From assembly GCA_013373085.1 (NCBI GenBank), contig JABXIM010000146.1, forward strand, positions 1-32,697: a stretch of DNA of 32,697 nucleotides. The letters are read 5' to 3'. This document shows positions 9,001 through 16,119 of the stretch, piece by piece. The notes beneath the pieces were generated by a model. That model saw nothing but the letters and a program-made list of their open reading frames with translations, made no database searches and was not told the DNA's origin. Origin of the DNA: Oceanospirillaceae bacterium (GTDB lineage Bacteria; Pseudomonadota; Gammaproteobacteria; Pseudomonadales; Balneatricaceae). Both the position numbers and the translations under genes were made by a program. Numbering within the stretch: the first letter of the stretch is position 1; each line of letters begins with the position of its first letter.

Positions 9001-11138
9001 ACCCCCAACTCCTCAAAGTTACGGACAATCTTTTCTGCCAACTCTACCGCTTCGGCATTTAAACCTTGCAGCTCAATATGGATATCACGCAGGGCTTCTT
9101 CAAAGTCGAACTCTTCATCCACCTCTTCCGGCGCTACACCCACATAGCGGCCAGGCGTCAGGCTCCAGTCGGCGGCTTCAATGTCTTTGATGTCTACCAG
9201 TTTGACCAAGCCTTCCACATTACGTAGCTTGCCTTCCGGGAAGCGGCTTAATAACCAATGGGCTTGCTTGTAGAAGTAGCGTACTTGTTTAATTTGTTCC
9301 ACGGCAAGCTTGCGGGCTTCATCGGCGGTTTTCTTTAAATTGCTACGGCCACGACCATTTAACAGCGTGTTATCCCAGAATTCGCTGTCTTTGGCGTCAT
9401 TGGCTTCGGCCAGTTCAATTACGCGGGTTGCCAACTTATAAGCCAGGTCGATTTCTTTGATCAGGTTTCGACTTTGTTCAGCAAGGTCTTTCAGGCAGGC
9501 ATCTTTATCGATAAAGTCGAGCAGGCTGGCTGCATCGTTATAATCGTTTTCATTCCACCATTTCTGCAGGTCGTTGGTCAGGATTTGAAACGCGGACCAA
9601 CCGCCTTCGACCGAGCCCTTGGCATTGAGGAAGTCAACATAGGGCTCAACATTCACGCCGTCTTGCTCCAGCTTGTCCATGAAAGGTTGAAAGGCTTGGC
9701 TGAATTTTCCCAACTGAGCTACAAAGTCTGGTATCGGCTCGCAGGCTAACGCCTCAGATTGTTCACAGGAGCGAGCTTCAAAAATTGACTTGTCGATATA
9801 CTGCTGCACCAGCTCAACAAAACGCTCGCCTTCGCCACGGTATAGCCAGACCACGGCAGTCAGGTTCTGTTGCTGCTCGGGGCTGAAGTCGTAAATCTTG
9901 CGGGTTACTTTGCGGTAGACATTGCGAGCATCCAGCATTAACACTTTATCTTTCAGATTTGCAGGCTTGTTTTTATTCAGAAACCACAACTGGCACGGCA
10001 CCGATCGCGTGTAAAAGAAATTGCCACGAATATCGACCATGATGTCCACATGACCGGTTTTGACTAACTGCTCGCGCACCTTGGCTTCGTCCCGCCCGGC
10101 GCTGGAGGCCTGAGATGACATGACAAAACCGGCTCGGCCCGTATCGTTCAGATAGCTATAAAAGTACTGAATCCACAGATAGTTAGCGTTGCTGACTTTT
10201 TTGTTTTTATTCACGCCAGGCAAACCAAATGGCAAGCGACGTTTATCCCCTTTGATTTTGTCGGCGTCGACTTCATCAACGTTAAAAGGCGGGTTGGCCA
10301 TCACATAGTCGACAGTGCCGAACAGACCTTCGTGAGGGTCGTTGTAGTAGGTAATGGCGGCTTCACCACCTTCCACATTGCCTTCCAGGCCATGCACCGC
10401 CAGGTTCATTTTGGCCAGGCGTGTGGTAACGCGGTTTTTCTCGTGCCCGTAAAAAGTCAGCTCGTGCGGGTCTTGCGCGTGACGCTCCATAAAATGGGCG
10501 CTTTGCACGAACATGCCGCCAGAGCCACAAGCTGGGTCAAAAATTTTACCGTGGTCGGGTTCAATCACATTAACCAATAACTGCACTAACGAGACCGGCG
10601 TGAAAAATTCACCACCATCGTGTGCGCCCTGGTCGGCAAACTGGGTAAGGAAGTATTCGTAGATGCGGCCAAAGATATCGCCTGTAGCCTTCTTTAACTC
10701 TTCCGGATTCAGGGTTCTTAGAAGAGTCCCCAATACTTCGTTGGGAATGTTGTTGTATTCCTGCTTTGGCAGCTGATTACGCAGGTTGGTGTAATCGGCC
10801 TCAATAGAATCCATGGCATGAATAATGGCTTCGGCGCGATTATCGGCATCCGTCAGGGCTATGAGGTAGTCAAACTGAGCTTCGGGCTTGAGATAGATGG
10901 CGCTCTTTTTAGAAAAGTCTTCTTTGGTGAGCTCACGGGTTTTGCCACCACGACTGGGCAGGGTGGCGACAATCTCGTCTTTCACCGATAGATAGCGGCT
11001 GTAGGCATGGCGTAGAAAGATCAGCCCCATTACCGGCAAAAAGTATTCGTTGCTGGCCAGCTCGGAGTTAGCGCGTAAGGTATCAGCCGATTTCCACAGG
11101 CGTTTTTCAATTGCTTCGATGTTTTCCAGTTGTGCCAT
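8997..11138 (-). CDS. hsdM: Type I DNA adenine methyltransferase HsdM
   Basis: This 713-aa N6-adenine methylase modifies host sites and forms the core of the RM complex. It has an N-terminal helical HsdM domain, the AdoMet motif FDPACGSGGMF near residue 203 and catalytic NPPF near 283. At 713 aa it is longer than many HsdM proteins (about 500); the extra C-terminal half is helical and charged. An odd 13-residue stretch (ARSCEQSEALACE, DNA 9737-9776) is encoded by a palindrome and looks like an in-frame insertion of a repeat. The gene starts 13 bp after the HTH gene stop and overlaps hsdS by 4 bp. Translation appears uninterrupted, so it should be functional. Confidence 0.94.
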   Translation of the reverse strand: MAQLENIEAIEKRLWKSADTLRANSELASNEYFLPVMGLIFLRHAYSRYLSVKDEIVATLPSRGGKTRELTKEDFSKKSAIYLKPEAQFDYLIALTDADNRAEAIIHAMDSIEADYTNLRNQLPKQEYNNIPNEVLGTLLRTLNPEELKKATGDIFGRIYEYFLTQFADQGAHDGGEFFTPVSLVQLLVNVIEPDHGKIFDPACGSGGMFVQSAHFMERHAQDPHELTFYGHEKNRVTTRLAKMNLAVHGLEGNVEGGEAAITYYNDPHEGLFGTVDYVMANPPFNVDEVDADKIKGDKRRLPFGLPGVNKNKKVSNANYLWIQYFYSYLNDTGRAGFVMSSQASSAGRDEAKVREQLVKTGHVDIMVDIRGNFFYTRSVPCQLWFLNKNKPANLKDKVLMLDARNVYRKVTRKIYDFSPEQQQNLTAVVWLYRGEGERFVELVQQYIDKSIFEARSCEQSEALACEPIPDFVAQLGKFSQAFQPFMDKLEQDGVNVEPYVDFLNAKGSVEGGWSAFQILTNDLQKWWNENDYNDAASLLDFIDKDACLKDLAEQSRNLIKEIDLAYKLATRVIELAEANDAKDSEFWDNTLLNGRGRSNLKKTADEARKLAVEQIKQVRYFYKQAHWLLSRFPEGKLRNVEGLVKLVDIKDIEAADWSLTPGRYVGVAPEEVDEEFDFEEALRDIHIELQGLNAEAVELAEKIVRNFEELGV
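9737..9776. repeat. Palindromic REP-like insert inside hsdM
   Basis: GCTCGC at 9737-9742 is matched by GCGAGC at 9771-9776, and an inner AGGC/GCCT hairpin follows the left arm. The 40-bp unit is in frame and codes for a Ser/Glu/Ala/Cys-rich peptide unlike its surroundings. Short palindromic repeats inserted in frame within genes are known in several bacteria. Whether this one is repeated elsewhere in the genome cannot be told from this window. Confidence 0.4.
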
Positions 11139-11150
11139 GGGGCCGGATTC

Positions 11151-11375
11151 CTAGTTATCTTCTGATTGACTGTTTGCTGATTTCATTGCTTCACTGACAC
11201 CGGCGCGGTTGTGCTGGGCCGCGATGTACTGCTCCAGCTCGCTGTGTTTGAATCGCCAGGAGTTACCCACTTTAAAGCCCGGTAGCTCACCATTTGCGGC
11301 CAGACGGTATATGGTCCGTTCATTCACCTTGAGGTAATCGGCCACGTCTTTGATGGTCAATATGGGGTCACTCAT
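11151..11375 (-). CDS. Small helix-turn-helix (excisionase/MerR-type) protein leading the hsd operon
   Basis: This 74-aa protein consists mainly of a winged-HTH of the excisionase type: TIKDVADYLKVNERTIYRLA, then GELPGFKVGNSWRF, which is the typical helix-turn-helix plus wing. The last 20 residues are polar and probably disordered. It is the first gene of the defence operon, 13 bp before hsdM. Proteins of this type either regulate transcription or help excision. At this position it most likely controls the hsd operon. It is unlikely to serve the integrase at 13777, which has its own excisionase-like partner. Confidence 0.85.
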   Translation of the reverse strand: MSDPILTIKDVADYLKVNERTIYRLAANGELPGFKVGNSWRFKHSELEQYIAAQHNRAGVSEAMKSANSQSEDN

Positions 11376-11425
11376 GACGAGATATCTCAGCTATGTCGGT
11401 GGTGTCGAAAAAGTACAATGTTGTC

Positions 11426-11453
11426 AATATATAGGACCTGAGAGAGAGATCAA
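11426..11453 (-). promoter_or_regulatory. Candidate sigma70 promoter for the hsd operon
   Basis: On the minus strand, TTGATC (11448-11453) and TATATT (11426-11431) are separated by 16 bp and point into the HTH-hsdM-hsdS operon, about 50 bp before its first ATG. It lies in the only gap (11376-11471) between this operon and the upstream PIN gene, where a promoter would be expected. The match is by eye. Confidence 0.4.
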
Positions 11454-11471
11454 GTAGAACGGTTTTCAGGC

Positions 11472-12023
11472 TTATTGGTCGCCAAACAGGCGCTGATAGT
11501 CGGCCTTGAAGTTGGCAGGCATGTCTGAAAAGTACTTCCAGAACTCGACTAGGCCATTGATGGTCTTCATGTCTGTATGGCCACAGTCCAGCATGATTCT
11601 GAGCAGCTCTAAGGTTGGCATGACCTGCGCATCGAAGGCTTTGGCCAAATCAGTCATATCCTGATCGTCCGTCACCACCGGTACACCCAACTCCAATGCA
11701 TAGGCGATATACCAGGCGTCTACACGGGACGGCCCGGGCAGTTCAGTTTGTACATGATCCCAGACGTATTCGAAGGTTTGCTGAATGGACTTCTTTTGTT
11801 TTTTGCCGATTTGGGGGAAGTGTTTGCGATTCTCGGCGAATTCCTCGTCATCCACCCAAGGGAACTTACTTTGAAGTTTCCTACCAGCGAGCTCGTCATT
11901 GAGTTCAGGCAGAATGTACAGGCAATACTCGTTGTCACCAAAGGGCACAAACAGTAAGGGGCGTACGGTTTTGGCCAACCTTAGGTAGGCGTTGGTATCA
12001 ACGAGGATTTTCGATTGCGGCAT
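11472..12023 (-). CDS. PIN-domain protein, probable ribonuclease toxin
   Basis: This 183-aa protein has the acidic set of a PIN nuclease: Asp9 in ILVDTNAYL, Glu40 or Glu44 in LPELNDEL, Asp102 in SRVDAWYIAYAL, and Asp119/Asp120 in VVTDDQDM. PIN proteins cleave RNA using metal ions held by these residues. It is longer than classic VapC (about 130 aa) because of an insertion around residues 45-90 and a C-terminal tail. The start overlaps the stop of the HTH-ImmA gene (TGATG), so the two are co-translated. The upstream partner would be the antitoxin or regulator. The toxin role is inferred from this pairing. Confidence 0.75.
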   Translation of the reverse strand: MPQSKILVDTNAYLRLAKTVRPLLFVPFGDNEYCLYILPELNDELAGRKLQSKFPWVDDEEFAENRKHFPQIGKKQKKSIQQTFEYVWDHVQTELPGPSRVDAWYIAYALELGVPVVTDDQDMTDLAKAFDAQVMPTLELLRIMLDCGHTDMKTINGLVEFWKYFSDMPANFKADYQRLFGDQ

Positions 12024-13168
12024 CAGGTCAACTCTGCGTGGATACTCCGTGCATCGAGGAGTGGCATATCCAGCACAGTTTGAACAAAGCCCGGCCCCTT
12101 ATCGTGCTCTTTCAGGTATTTCCGGAGCAAGTCGAAAAATGGGGTTTCGAAAGCACCTTCTGCCTTTTCAATATAGTCACGGGCGCTTGGGTGGCCGTGT
12201 TCGTCGAGCTCGGTATTGCCAAACAAGGCTTCGCTGAGGTTCTTATACTTTTTATTGAAGTTGGTCACCGCACCAGGGAAAGCCGATTTGCTGAGCTGTA
12301 TTTGAGACTGCCCTGCTGACTCGGCATATTTATTCACCTGCCCAATCACGGTCCAAGGCGATATGGTTAACTGATCAGCCAAACCGATGACATGTGCAAT
12401 TTTGGCCGCAGGAGAGACTTGCGACATGATTGAGGCGTATGCCTGCTTCGCCAAGTCATGAGGGTAAAGCAAGCTCGCGGCGAACGCATCGGCAAAATCT
12501 TCAGCATCATCACCCTCAAGGCTTGGCGAGAGACAGTGCCCCAACTCATGTGCCATCCAGAACTTGAAGTCATGGATATTGGTATCCAGATTCAGGTAAA
12601 CCCAAGTACTACCCGAGTCAGGGAGGTGTATGTGCACCGCATTTTCATGACGCTGCTTTGCCCCCCACATAACTGGGACCACAACGGCCTGTAATTCACT
12701 AAAGCGGCGAATCAAATGCGTGAAATCTACGCACTCCACCGGACCAAGATTAATACCTTCTCTGACTTTCGCTGTTACCGTGCGGAGGTAGTCATAATCA
12801 CAGCTCGGCGACTTAAGTACCGGCGGCATTTCAAAGGTGTCAAACGGCAGGTAGGGCACGAGGTGACGCAAAAAGCGACCAATCTCTTGCGCTTTTTCGA
12901 TATGGTGAGCCTTGGTTTTGGTACCGCGCATCTTACGGAATGCCACTTTCGGGGCGTGCGGATCTTCCTTGATGACCAAATCATCAAAAGCAAGATTTAG
13001 CAACTTGCCTAACTGAAGTAGCTTATTGGGGCGTGGAAAAGATTTGTGCAAAAGCCACTGGGAAACGGCTTCTTTGGTTACGCCTAAAGCATCAGCGACG
13101 GCAGTTTGGGTTAACCCTGCCCTATTGATCGCCTGCTGTGCTTTATCTGTATCTAGTCTTTTTTGCAT
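12023..13168 (-). CDS. HTH (XRE) - ImmA/IrrE metallopeptidase regulator
   Basis: About 381 aa. Residues 8-62 form an XRE helix-turn-helix (LTQTAVADALGVTKEAVSQWL). The C-terminal half is an ImmA/IrrE zinc peptidase with intact HELGH near residue 208 and a downstream acidic helix (DDAEDFADAFAASLLYP) that supplies the third ligand. Proteins of this build repress a toxin operon and can cleave a partner regulator. An upstream TTG at 13192 is possible, but the ATG at 13168 sits 6 bp after a strong -10 box, so I prefer it. The PIN gene follows directly. Autoregulation is likely because a direct repeat (ACTTGAC twice) overlaps its promoter. Confidence 0.85.
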   Translation of the reverse strand: MQKRLDTDKAQQAINRAGLTQTAVADALGVTKEAVSQWLLHKSFPRPNKLLQLGKLLNLAFDDLVIKEDPHAPKVAFRKMRGTKTKAHHIEKAQEIGRFLRHLVPYLPFDTFEMPPVLKSPSCDYDYLRTVTAKVREGINLGPVECVDFTHLIRRFSELQAVVVPVMWGAKQRHENAVHIHLPDSGSTWVYLNLDTNIHDFKFWMAHELGHCLSPSLEGDDAEDFADAFAASLLYPHDLAKQAYASIMSQVSPAAKIAHVIGLADQLTISPWTVIGQVNKYAESAGQSQIQLSKSAFPGAVTNFNKKYKNLSEALFGNTELDEHGHPSARDYIEKAEGAFETPFFDLLRKYLKEHDKGPGFVQTVLDMPLLDARSIHAELT

Positions 13169-13174
13169 GCGCGA

Positions 13175-13202
13175 AGTATAAGCAGCAGTCAAGTTTTGTC
13201 AA
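13175..13202 (-). promoter_or_regulatory. Strong sigma70 promoter predicting a leaderless mRNA
   Basis: Minus strand: perfect TTGACA (13197-13202), a 16-bp spacer and TATACT (13175-13180). The ATG at 13166-13168 begins only 6 bp after the -10 box, so transcription would start at or within a base or two of the start codon. The direct repeat ACTTGAC-AAA-ACTTGAC covers the -35 and spacer and may be an operator. Confidence 0.65.
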
Positions 13203-13222
13203 GTTCCGTATAACACAAGCCA

Positions 13223-13420
13223 TCACACCACCTCCAACAATTCACCTATTTCACACTCAAGATACACACACAGCTTCTCAAGCACATCAAAATCCACCCT
13301 CACGGCAGTCTCGTGATATAGACGCGTAATCGTCCCACGGTTGATGCCCGTGTCTTTGGCTACATCCGAAATCTTCAGTTTTTTTTCACCCATTAATCGG
13401 GATAAGTTGCATTTAATCAT
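13223..13420 (-). CDS. Small Cro/C1-type repressor
   Basis: This 65-aa protein consists of little more than one XRE helix-turn-helix (KISDVAKDTGINRGTITRLY) and a short helical dimerisation segment ending ECEIGELLEVV. It is divergent from the excisionase-integrase genes, with back-to-back promoters and two 17-bp inverted repeats between them. This is the layout of a lysogeny-type switch that keeps the integrase off. The start ATG at 13418-13420 has only a weak AGG about 11 bp upstream. Confidence 0.85.
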   Translation of the reverse strand: MIKCNLSRLMGEKKLKISDVAKDTGINRGTITRLYHETAVRVDFDVLEKLCVYLECEIGELLEVV

Positions 13421-13436
13421 CTTTATCAGACCTAAA

Positions 13437-13453
13437 TGATCTATAAGAGAGCA
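13437..13453. promoter_or_regulatory. Candidate operator O1 (17-bp inverted repeat)
   Basis: TGATCT-5 bp-AGAGCA, a one-mismatch copy of the inverted repeat at 13488-13504 with the same 5-bp spacer. It overlaps the likely -10 (TATAGA, 13440-13445) of the repressor's own promoter on the minus strand. Confidence 0.5.
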
Positions 13454-13460
13454 AAAAGAC

Positions 13461-13488
13461 TTGCAATAGATCTTTTATGGGTTATATT
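13461..13488 (+). promoter_or_regulatory. Promoter for the excisionase-integrase operon, sharing its -35 with the repressor promoter
   Basis: TTGCAA (13461-13466), a 16-bp spacer and TATATT (13483-13488). TTGCAA is its own reverse complement, so the same -35 can serve the leftward repressor promoter, whose -10 TATAGA lies 15 bp away at 13440-13445. Confidence 0.5.
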
Positions 13489-13504
13489 GATCTACAGGAG
13501 ATCA
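13488..13504. promoter_or_regulatory. Candidate operator O2 (17-bp perfect inverted repeat)
   Basis: TGATCT-ACAGG-AGATCA is a perfect inverted repeat overlapping the last base of the rightward -10 and the likely transcription start. A repressor bound here would block the excisionase-integrase promoter. The likely binder is the 65-aa HTH protein. Confidence 0.55.
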
Positions 13505-13550
13505 CTTTGGTTTCCAACAGCTGGTTTTATACTACTAGAGGATGATTTAT

Positions 13551-13784
13551 ATGTCACAAACTTATCTCACCACCCAAGAACTATCTGAGCGTATCAAATA
13601 CGATACTCGTACTATCCGTGAACGATTAAAGGATTCTGTGCTGCTAGAAGGAGTCCATTATTTTCGCCCATTTGGTGGTCGCAAAATCCTTTATATCTGG
13701 GAGGCTATTCAAGCAGACATGTTCAATAACATGCCTTCTAGCTTGGCGATTCCTATGGCAAACGGAGGTGTTTGTCATGGCTAG
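13551..13784 (+). CDS. Excisionase-like small DNA-binding protein
   Basis: This 77-aa protein has a winged-HTH opening (YLTTQELSERIKYDTRTIRERL) followed by the wing HYFRPFGGRKILYIWEAI, as in small excisionases and helpers encoded just before integrases. I start at the ATG at 13551, with AGAGGA 8 bp upstream; an ATG at 13542 overlaps that site. Its stop lies inside the first codons of the integrase, so the two are translationally coupled. Such proteins bend DNA to favour excision and often regulate the integrase. Confidence 0.8.
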   Translation: MSQTYLTTQELSERIKYDTRTIRERLKDSVLLEGVHYFRPFGGRKILYIWEAIQADMFNNMPSSLAIPMANGGVCHG

Positions 13785-14976
13785 TGTTCGCTCGCGAAAG
13801 GGCAGCAATAAGCTGTTTATGGATTTTCGGTATCGCGGCCAGCGATGCCGAGAGCTTACGGCTTTAGAAGATACGCCCGCTAACGTTAAAAAGCTCGAAG
13901 CGCTACTTAAAAGAATTGAAGCGGAAATCACTCTGGGGTCATTCGATTATGCCAAGTACTTTCCTGGTAGTGCGAACATCGCCAAGTTTCATCAACCTGA
14001 CCTAGGCACTTTAAGCTCTGAATCCTCCAAGCGCGGAAAGTCGACCCTGTTTAAGGATTTCTGTGAGGTGTGGTTTGGTGAAATGGAGTCCAGCTGGCGC
14101 CGGTCTTATCGCTCGACGGTTCGGGGGATTCTAGACCGCCAACTCATCCCTGAATTTGGCGATCTAGAAGTCAGTCAGATTAGCAAAGCAGATCTACTTC
14201 AATTCCGTGCGTCCCTCGCCAAAGTGAAACACGGAGATAAAGTGGGTTTCTCACCAGATCATATTAATCGCCACATGAAGATCATGAGGATGATTTTGAC
14301 TGAAGCCTCTGACCGCTTTGATTTTACGTGCCAGTACCGAAACATCAAACCTTTAAAGGTCCCTAAGACAGATGTTGATCCTTTTACCTTAGAAGAAATC
14401 CAACTCTTTCTTAAACACATCCGTCCAGACTTTAAGGATTACTTCACGGTGCGCTTTTTCACAGGGATGCGAACCGCTGAAATCGATGGTCTGAAATGGC
14501 GCTATGTGGATTTTGAACGCCGACAAATCTTGATTCGTGAGACCTGGGTTAAGGGGTTTGTGGAATACACCAAAACCGACGGTAGCCAGCGTGAGATCGA
14601 GATGTCTCAGCCTGTTTACGATGCCTTAAAACATCAGTATTTGGCCACTGGAGAACAGGAGTATGTGTTCTCCACCCTAAGTGGTGCGCCCCTTAGTAAC
14701 AACAATGTGACCAAGCGTGTGTGGTACCCGATGCTTGCTCATTTGGATTTACGCAAACGCCGCCCTTATCAAACCCGCCATACCGCCGCCACCTTATGGC
14801 TTGCCAGTGGTGAAAGCCCTGAATGGATTGCTCGCCAAATGGGGCACGCCAATACCGAAATGCTGTTCCGAGTGTATAGCCGATATGTGCCTAACTTAAC
14901 CCGCCGAGATGGTTCGGCCTTTGAGCGGTTATTAACCAGCAATTTTAATAATGAGGGGGCCGAGCATGCCGAATAA
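13777..14976 (+). CDS. int: Tyrosine-family integrase of the island
   Basis: 399 aa. The N terminus (MASVRSRKGSNKLFMDFRYRG) is the short arm-binding domain (DUF3596 type) common in gammaproteobacterial island integrases. A core-binding helical domain covers about residues 85-190. The catalytic domain has Arg in TGMRTAEIDGL near residue 231, Lys in KTDGSQRE near 266, the box PYQTRHTAAT (Tyr in place of the first His, as I recall for this family), MGH, and the nucleophile Tyr in RVYSRY near 365. GGAGG precedes the ATG at 13777. It probably recombines in the tRNA-Arg anticodon arm. Unusually, it lies in the middle of the window and not beside the tRNA, which hints at rearrangement or nested elements. 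Confidence 0.92.
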   Translation: MASVRSRKGSNKLFMDFRYRGQRCRELTALEDTPANVKKLEALLKRIEAEITLGSFDYAKYFPGSANIAKFHQPDLGTLSSESSKRGKSTLFKDFCEVWFGEMESSWRRSYRSTVRGILDRQLIPEFGDLEVSQISKADLLQFRASLAKVKHGDKVGFSPDHINRHMKIMRMILTEASDRFDFTCQYRNIKPLKVPKTDVDPFTLEEIQLFLKHIRPDFKDYFTVRFFTGMRTAEIDGLKWRYVDFERRQILIRETWVKGFVEYTKTDGSQREIEMSQPVYDALKHQYLATGEQEYVFSTLSGAPLSNNNVTKRVWYPMLAHLDLRKRRPYQTRHTAATLWLASGESPEWIARQMGHANTEMLFRVYSRYVPNLTRRDGSAFERLLTSNFNNEGAEHAE

Positions 14977-15262
14977 AACACTTGAATCTGTATTGGAAGA
15001 ACAAACAAAAGCCAAAGCACAAAAACGTGAATTCAGGATGTTAGCCACATTATTGGCCCATCAGTTTCATGTGTCCGTAGGGGATCACCTTGTCCCTATG
15101 ATTGGCAGCGGCACTGAACAAAATAACATCGAAGCCATTGCCTACTGGCTGGCCCAGCATGGTCATTACATAGAGGAGGCTAAAACCACCAAACTAGACC
15201 CTTTAAACCAACTGCATAATGAGCTGAACAAGCAGCTATTACGCTTAGAGATCGGGGGCTGA
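14966..15262 (+). CDS. Small protein of the integrase operon, unknown function
   Basis: This 98-aa protein is charged at the N terminus (EEQTKAKAQKRE) and otherwise helical, with no motif I recognise. The start ATG at 14966 overlaps the integrase end by 11 bp and has GAGGGGG about 6 bp upstream. It ends 2 bp before the next gene. It is thus part of one coupled operon from the excisionase gene to 16119 and may assist integration or island maintenance. Confidence 0.7.
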   Translation: MPNKTLESVLEEQTKAKAQKREFRMLATLLAHQFHVSVGDHLVPMIGSGTEQNNIEAIAYWLAQHGHYIEEAKTTKLDPLNQLHNELNKQLLRLEIGG

Positions 15263-15264
15263 CC

Positions 15265-16119
15265 ATGCCTCGTTACCTGTTGAATGTGTTCAACCTGCTG
15301 ATGCTCATAATGAGCATCAGCCTTATCCAGTGGCATTCAATCCAGTTTTGGATTGCTCATACCGGCAATATCGGTATCGCCTGGTCTCTCACCTTAGAAA
15401 TGGCCTGCATGTGGCTTTGGTGGCAAAACCGAAAACGCGTGGCTTTTGTCACCAGCTTGTTAGTCATAGCGGGGCCTATCGCATTTCAGGTATTACCTGT
15501 TATCGAAACGCTGGATCGAAATAATTTCGACGTATCAAAACACGCGGCAATGCTTGAGGCGGGTCATCGAAATATTTCGCAATTGGAACAAGCTCTTGAT
15601 TCCTACCTTCGAAATAGTGAAGAACGACTTGGCTGGGCAACCCGAATAGACGAAACACAGGCTGAAATCGAGCAAGCCAGGTCTGATCAACTCCGCTTGA
15701 TACAAGCCTCTCCCGCTGAAATTCATATTTCGAACGCTTTCGTAACCGTTTCGATTCAGGTTCTGGCCATTTCGATACTGTTCTTAACGCAGATATTAGT
15801 GATTGCACAATTTCGAAGTCTTTCAGCTGATCGAAATAATGTCGAAATACCTGAAATTATCGAAATCGATGTGGTGGCATCCGATGATGATTTCGAAGGG
15901 GAAGTCGAAAGAGTTTCGAAATGGCTTTTCAGCGCAATTCAAGAATCGGGAAAGACACAAGCTCAATGGGCTAAAGAGCATGGAATTTCAGCTAAGAGTA
16001 TTTCCTTACTGAAACACCATCAGACTCGAAAGAGCGAAGGGAAGGAATGCATATCGAGAAATGATCTCAGACACATATCAGAACAAATGCTCATAAAAAA
16101 TGACCCGCAATCAATCTGA
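15265..16119 (+). CDS. Membrane protein with coiled coil and C-terminal HTH-like domain
   Basis: This 284-aa protein has hydrophobic segments near residues 5-22, 36-53, 58-80 and 155-183. A charged, probably coiled-coil region lies between the third and fourth (about 95-145). A cytoplasmic tail follows, containing a helix-turn-helix-like segment (KTQAQWAKEHGISAKSISLL, about 230-250). This suggests a membrane-tethered DNA-binding protein, as in ToxR-like or replication/partition anchors, but I recognise no family. The gene carries two unusual DNA features: a perfect 25-nt palindrome at 15297-15321 and at least 17 TCGAAA/TTTCGA hexamers from 15503 to 16031. Its last 9 bp overlap the convergent gene at 16111. 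Confidence 0.75.
   Translation: MPRYLLNVFNLLMLIMSISLIQWHSIQFWIAHTGNIGIAWSLTLEMACMWLWWQNRKRVAFVTSLLVIAGPIAFQVLPVIETLDRNNFDVSKHAAMLEAGHRNISQLEQALDSYLRNSEERLGWATRIDETQAEIEQARSDQLRLIQASPAEIHISNAFVTVSIQVLAISILFLTQILVIAQFRSLSADRNNVEIPEIIEIDVVASDDDFEGEVERVSKWLFSAIQESGKTQAQWAKEHGISAKSISLLKHHQTRKSEGKECISRNDLRHISEQMLIKNDPQSI
15297..15321. repeat. Perfect 25-nt palindrome (12-bp arms, 1-nt centre)
   Basis: GCTGATGCTCAT, one A, then its exact complement. It begins 30 bp after the start codon of the membrane-protein gene and would form a very stable hairpin in mRNA or extrude in DNA. Confidence 0.8.
15503..16031. repeat. Dense array of TCGAAA / TTTCGA hexamers
   Basis: Copies start at 15503, 15516, 15525, 15567, 15609, 15728, 15749, 15770, 15811, 15831, 15842, 15860, 15891, 15905, 15914 (the double TTTCGAAA) and 16026. 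Chance would give well under one copy of either hexamer in 530 bp. Copies occur in all three codon phases (as CGA-AAT, ATT-TCG and GTC-GAA), so amino-acid choice alone does not explain them. This suggests sites recognised at the DNA level. Confidence 0.7.

Noticed and set aside
13672-13776. 35-codon N-terminal extension of the integrase
   Set aside because: It overlaps the excisionase gene. The ATG at 13777 has a perfect GGAGG site and begins with the typical MASVRSRKG opening.
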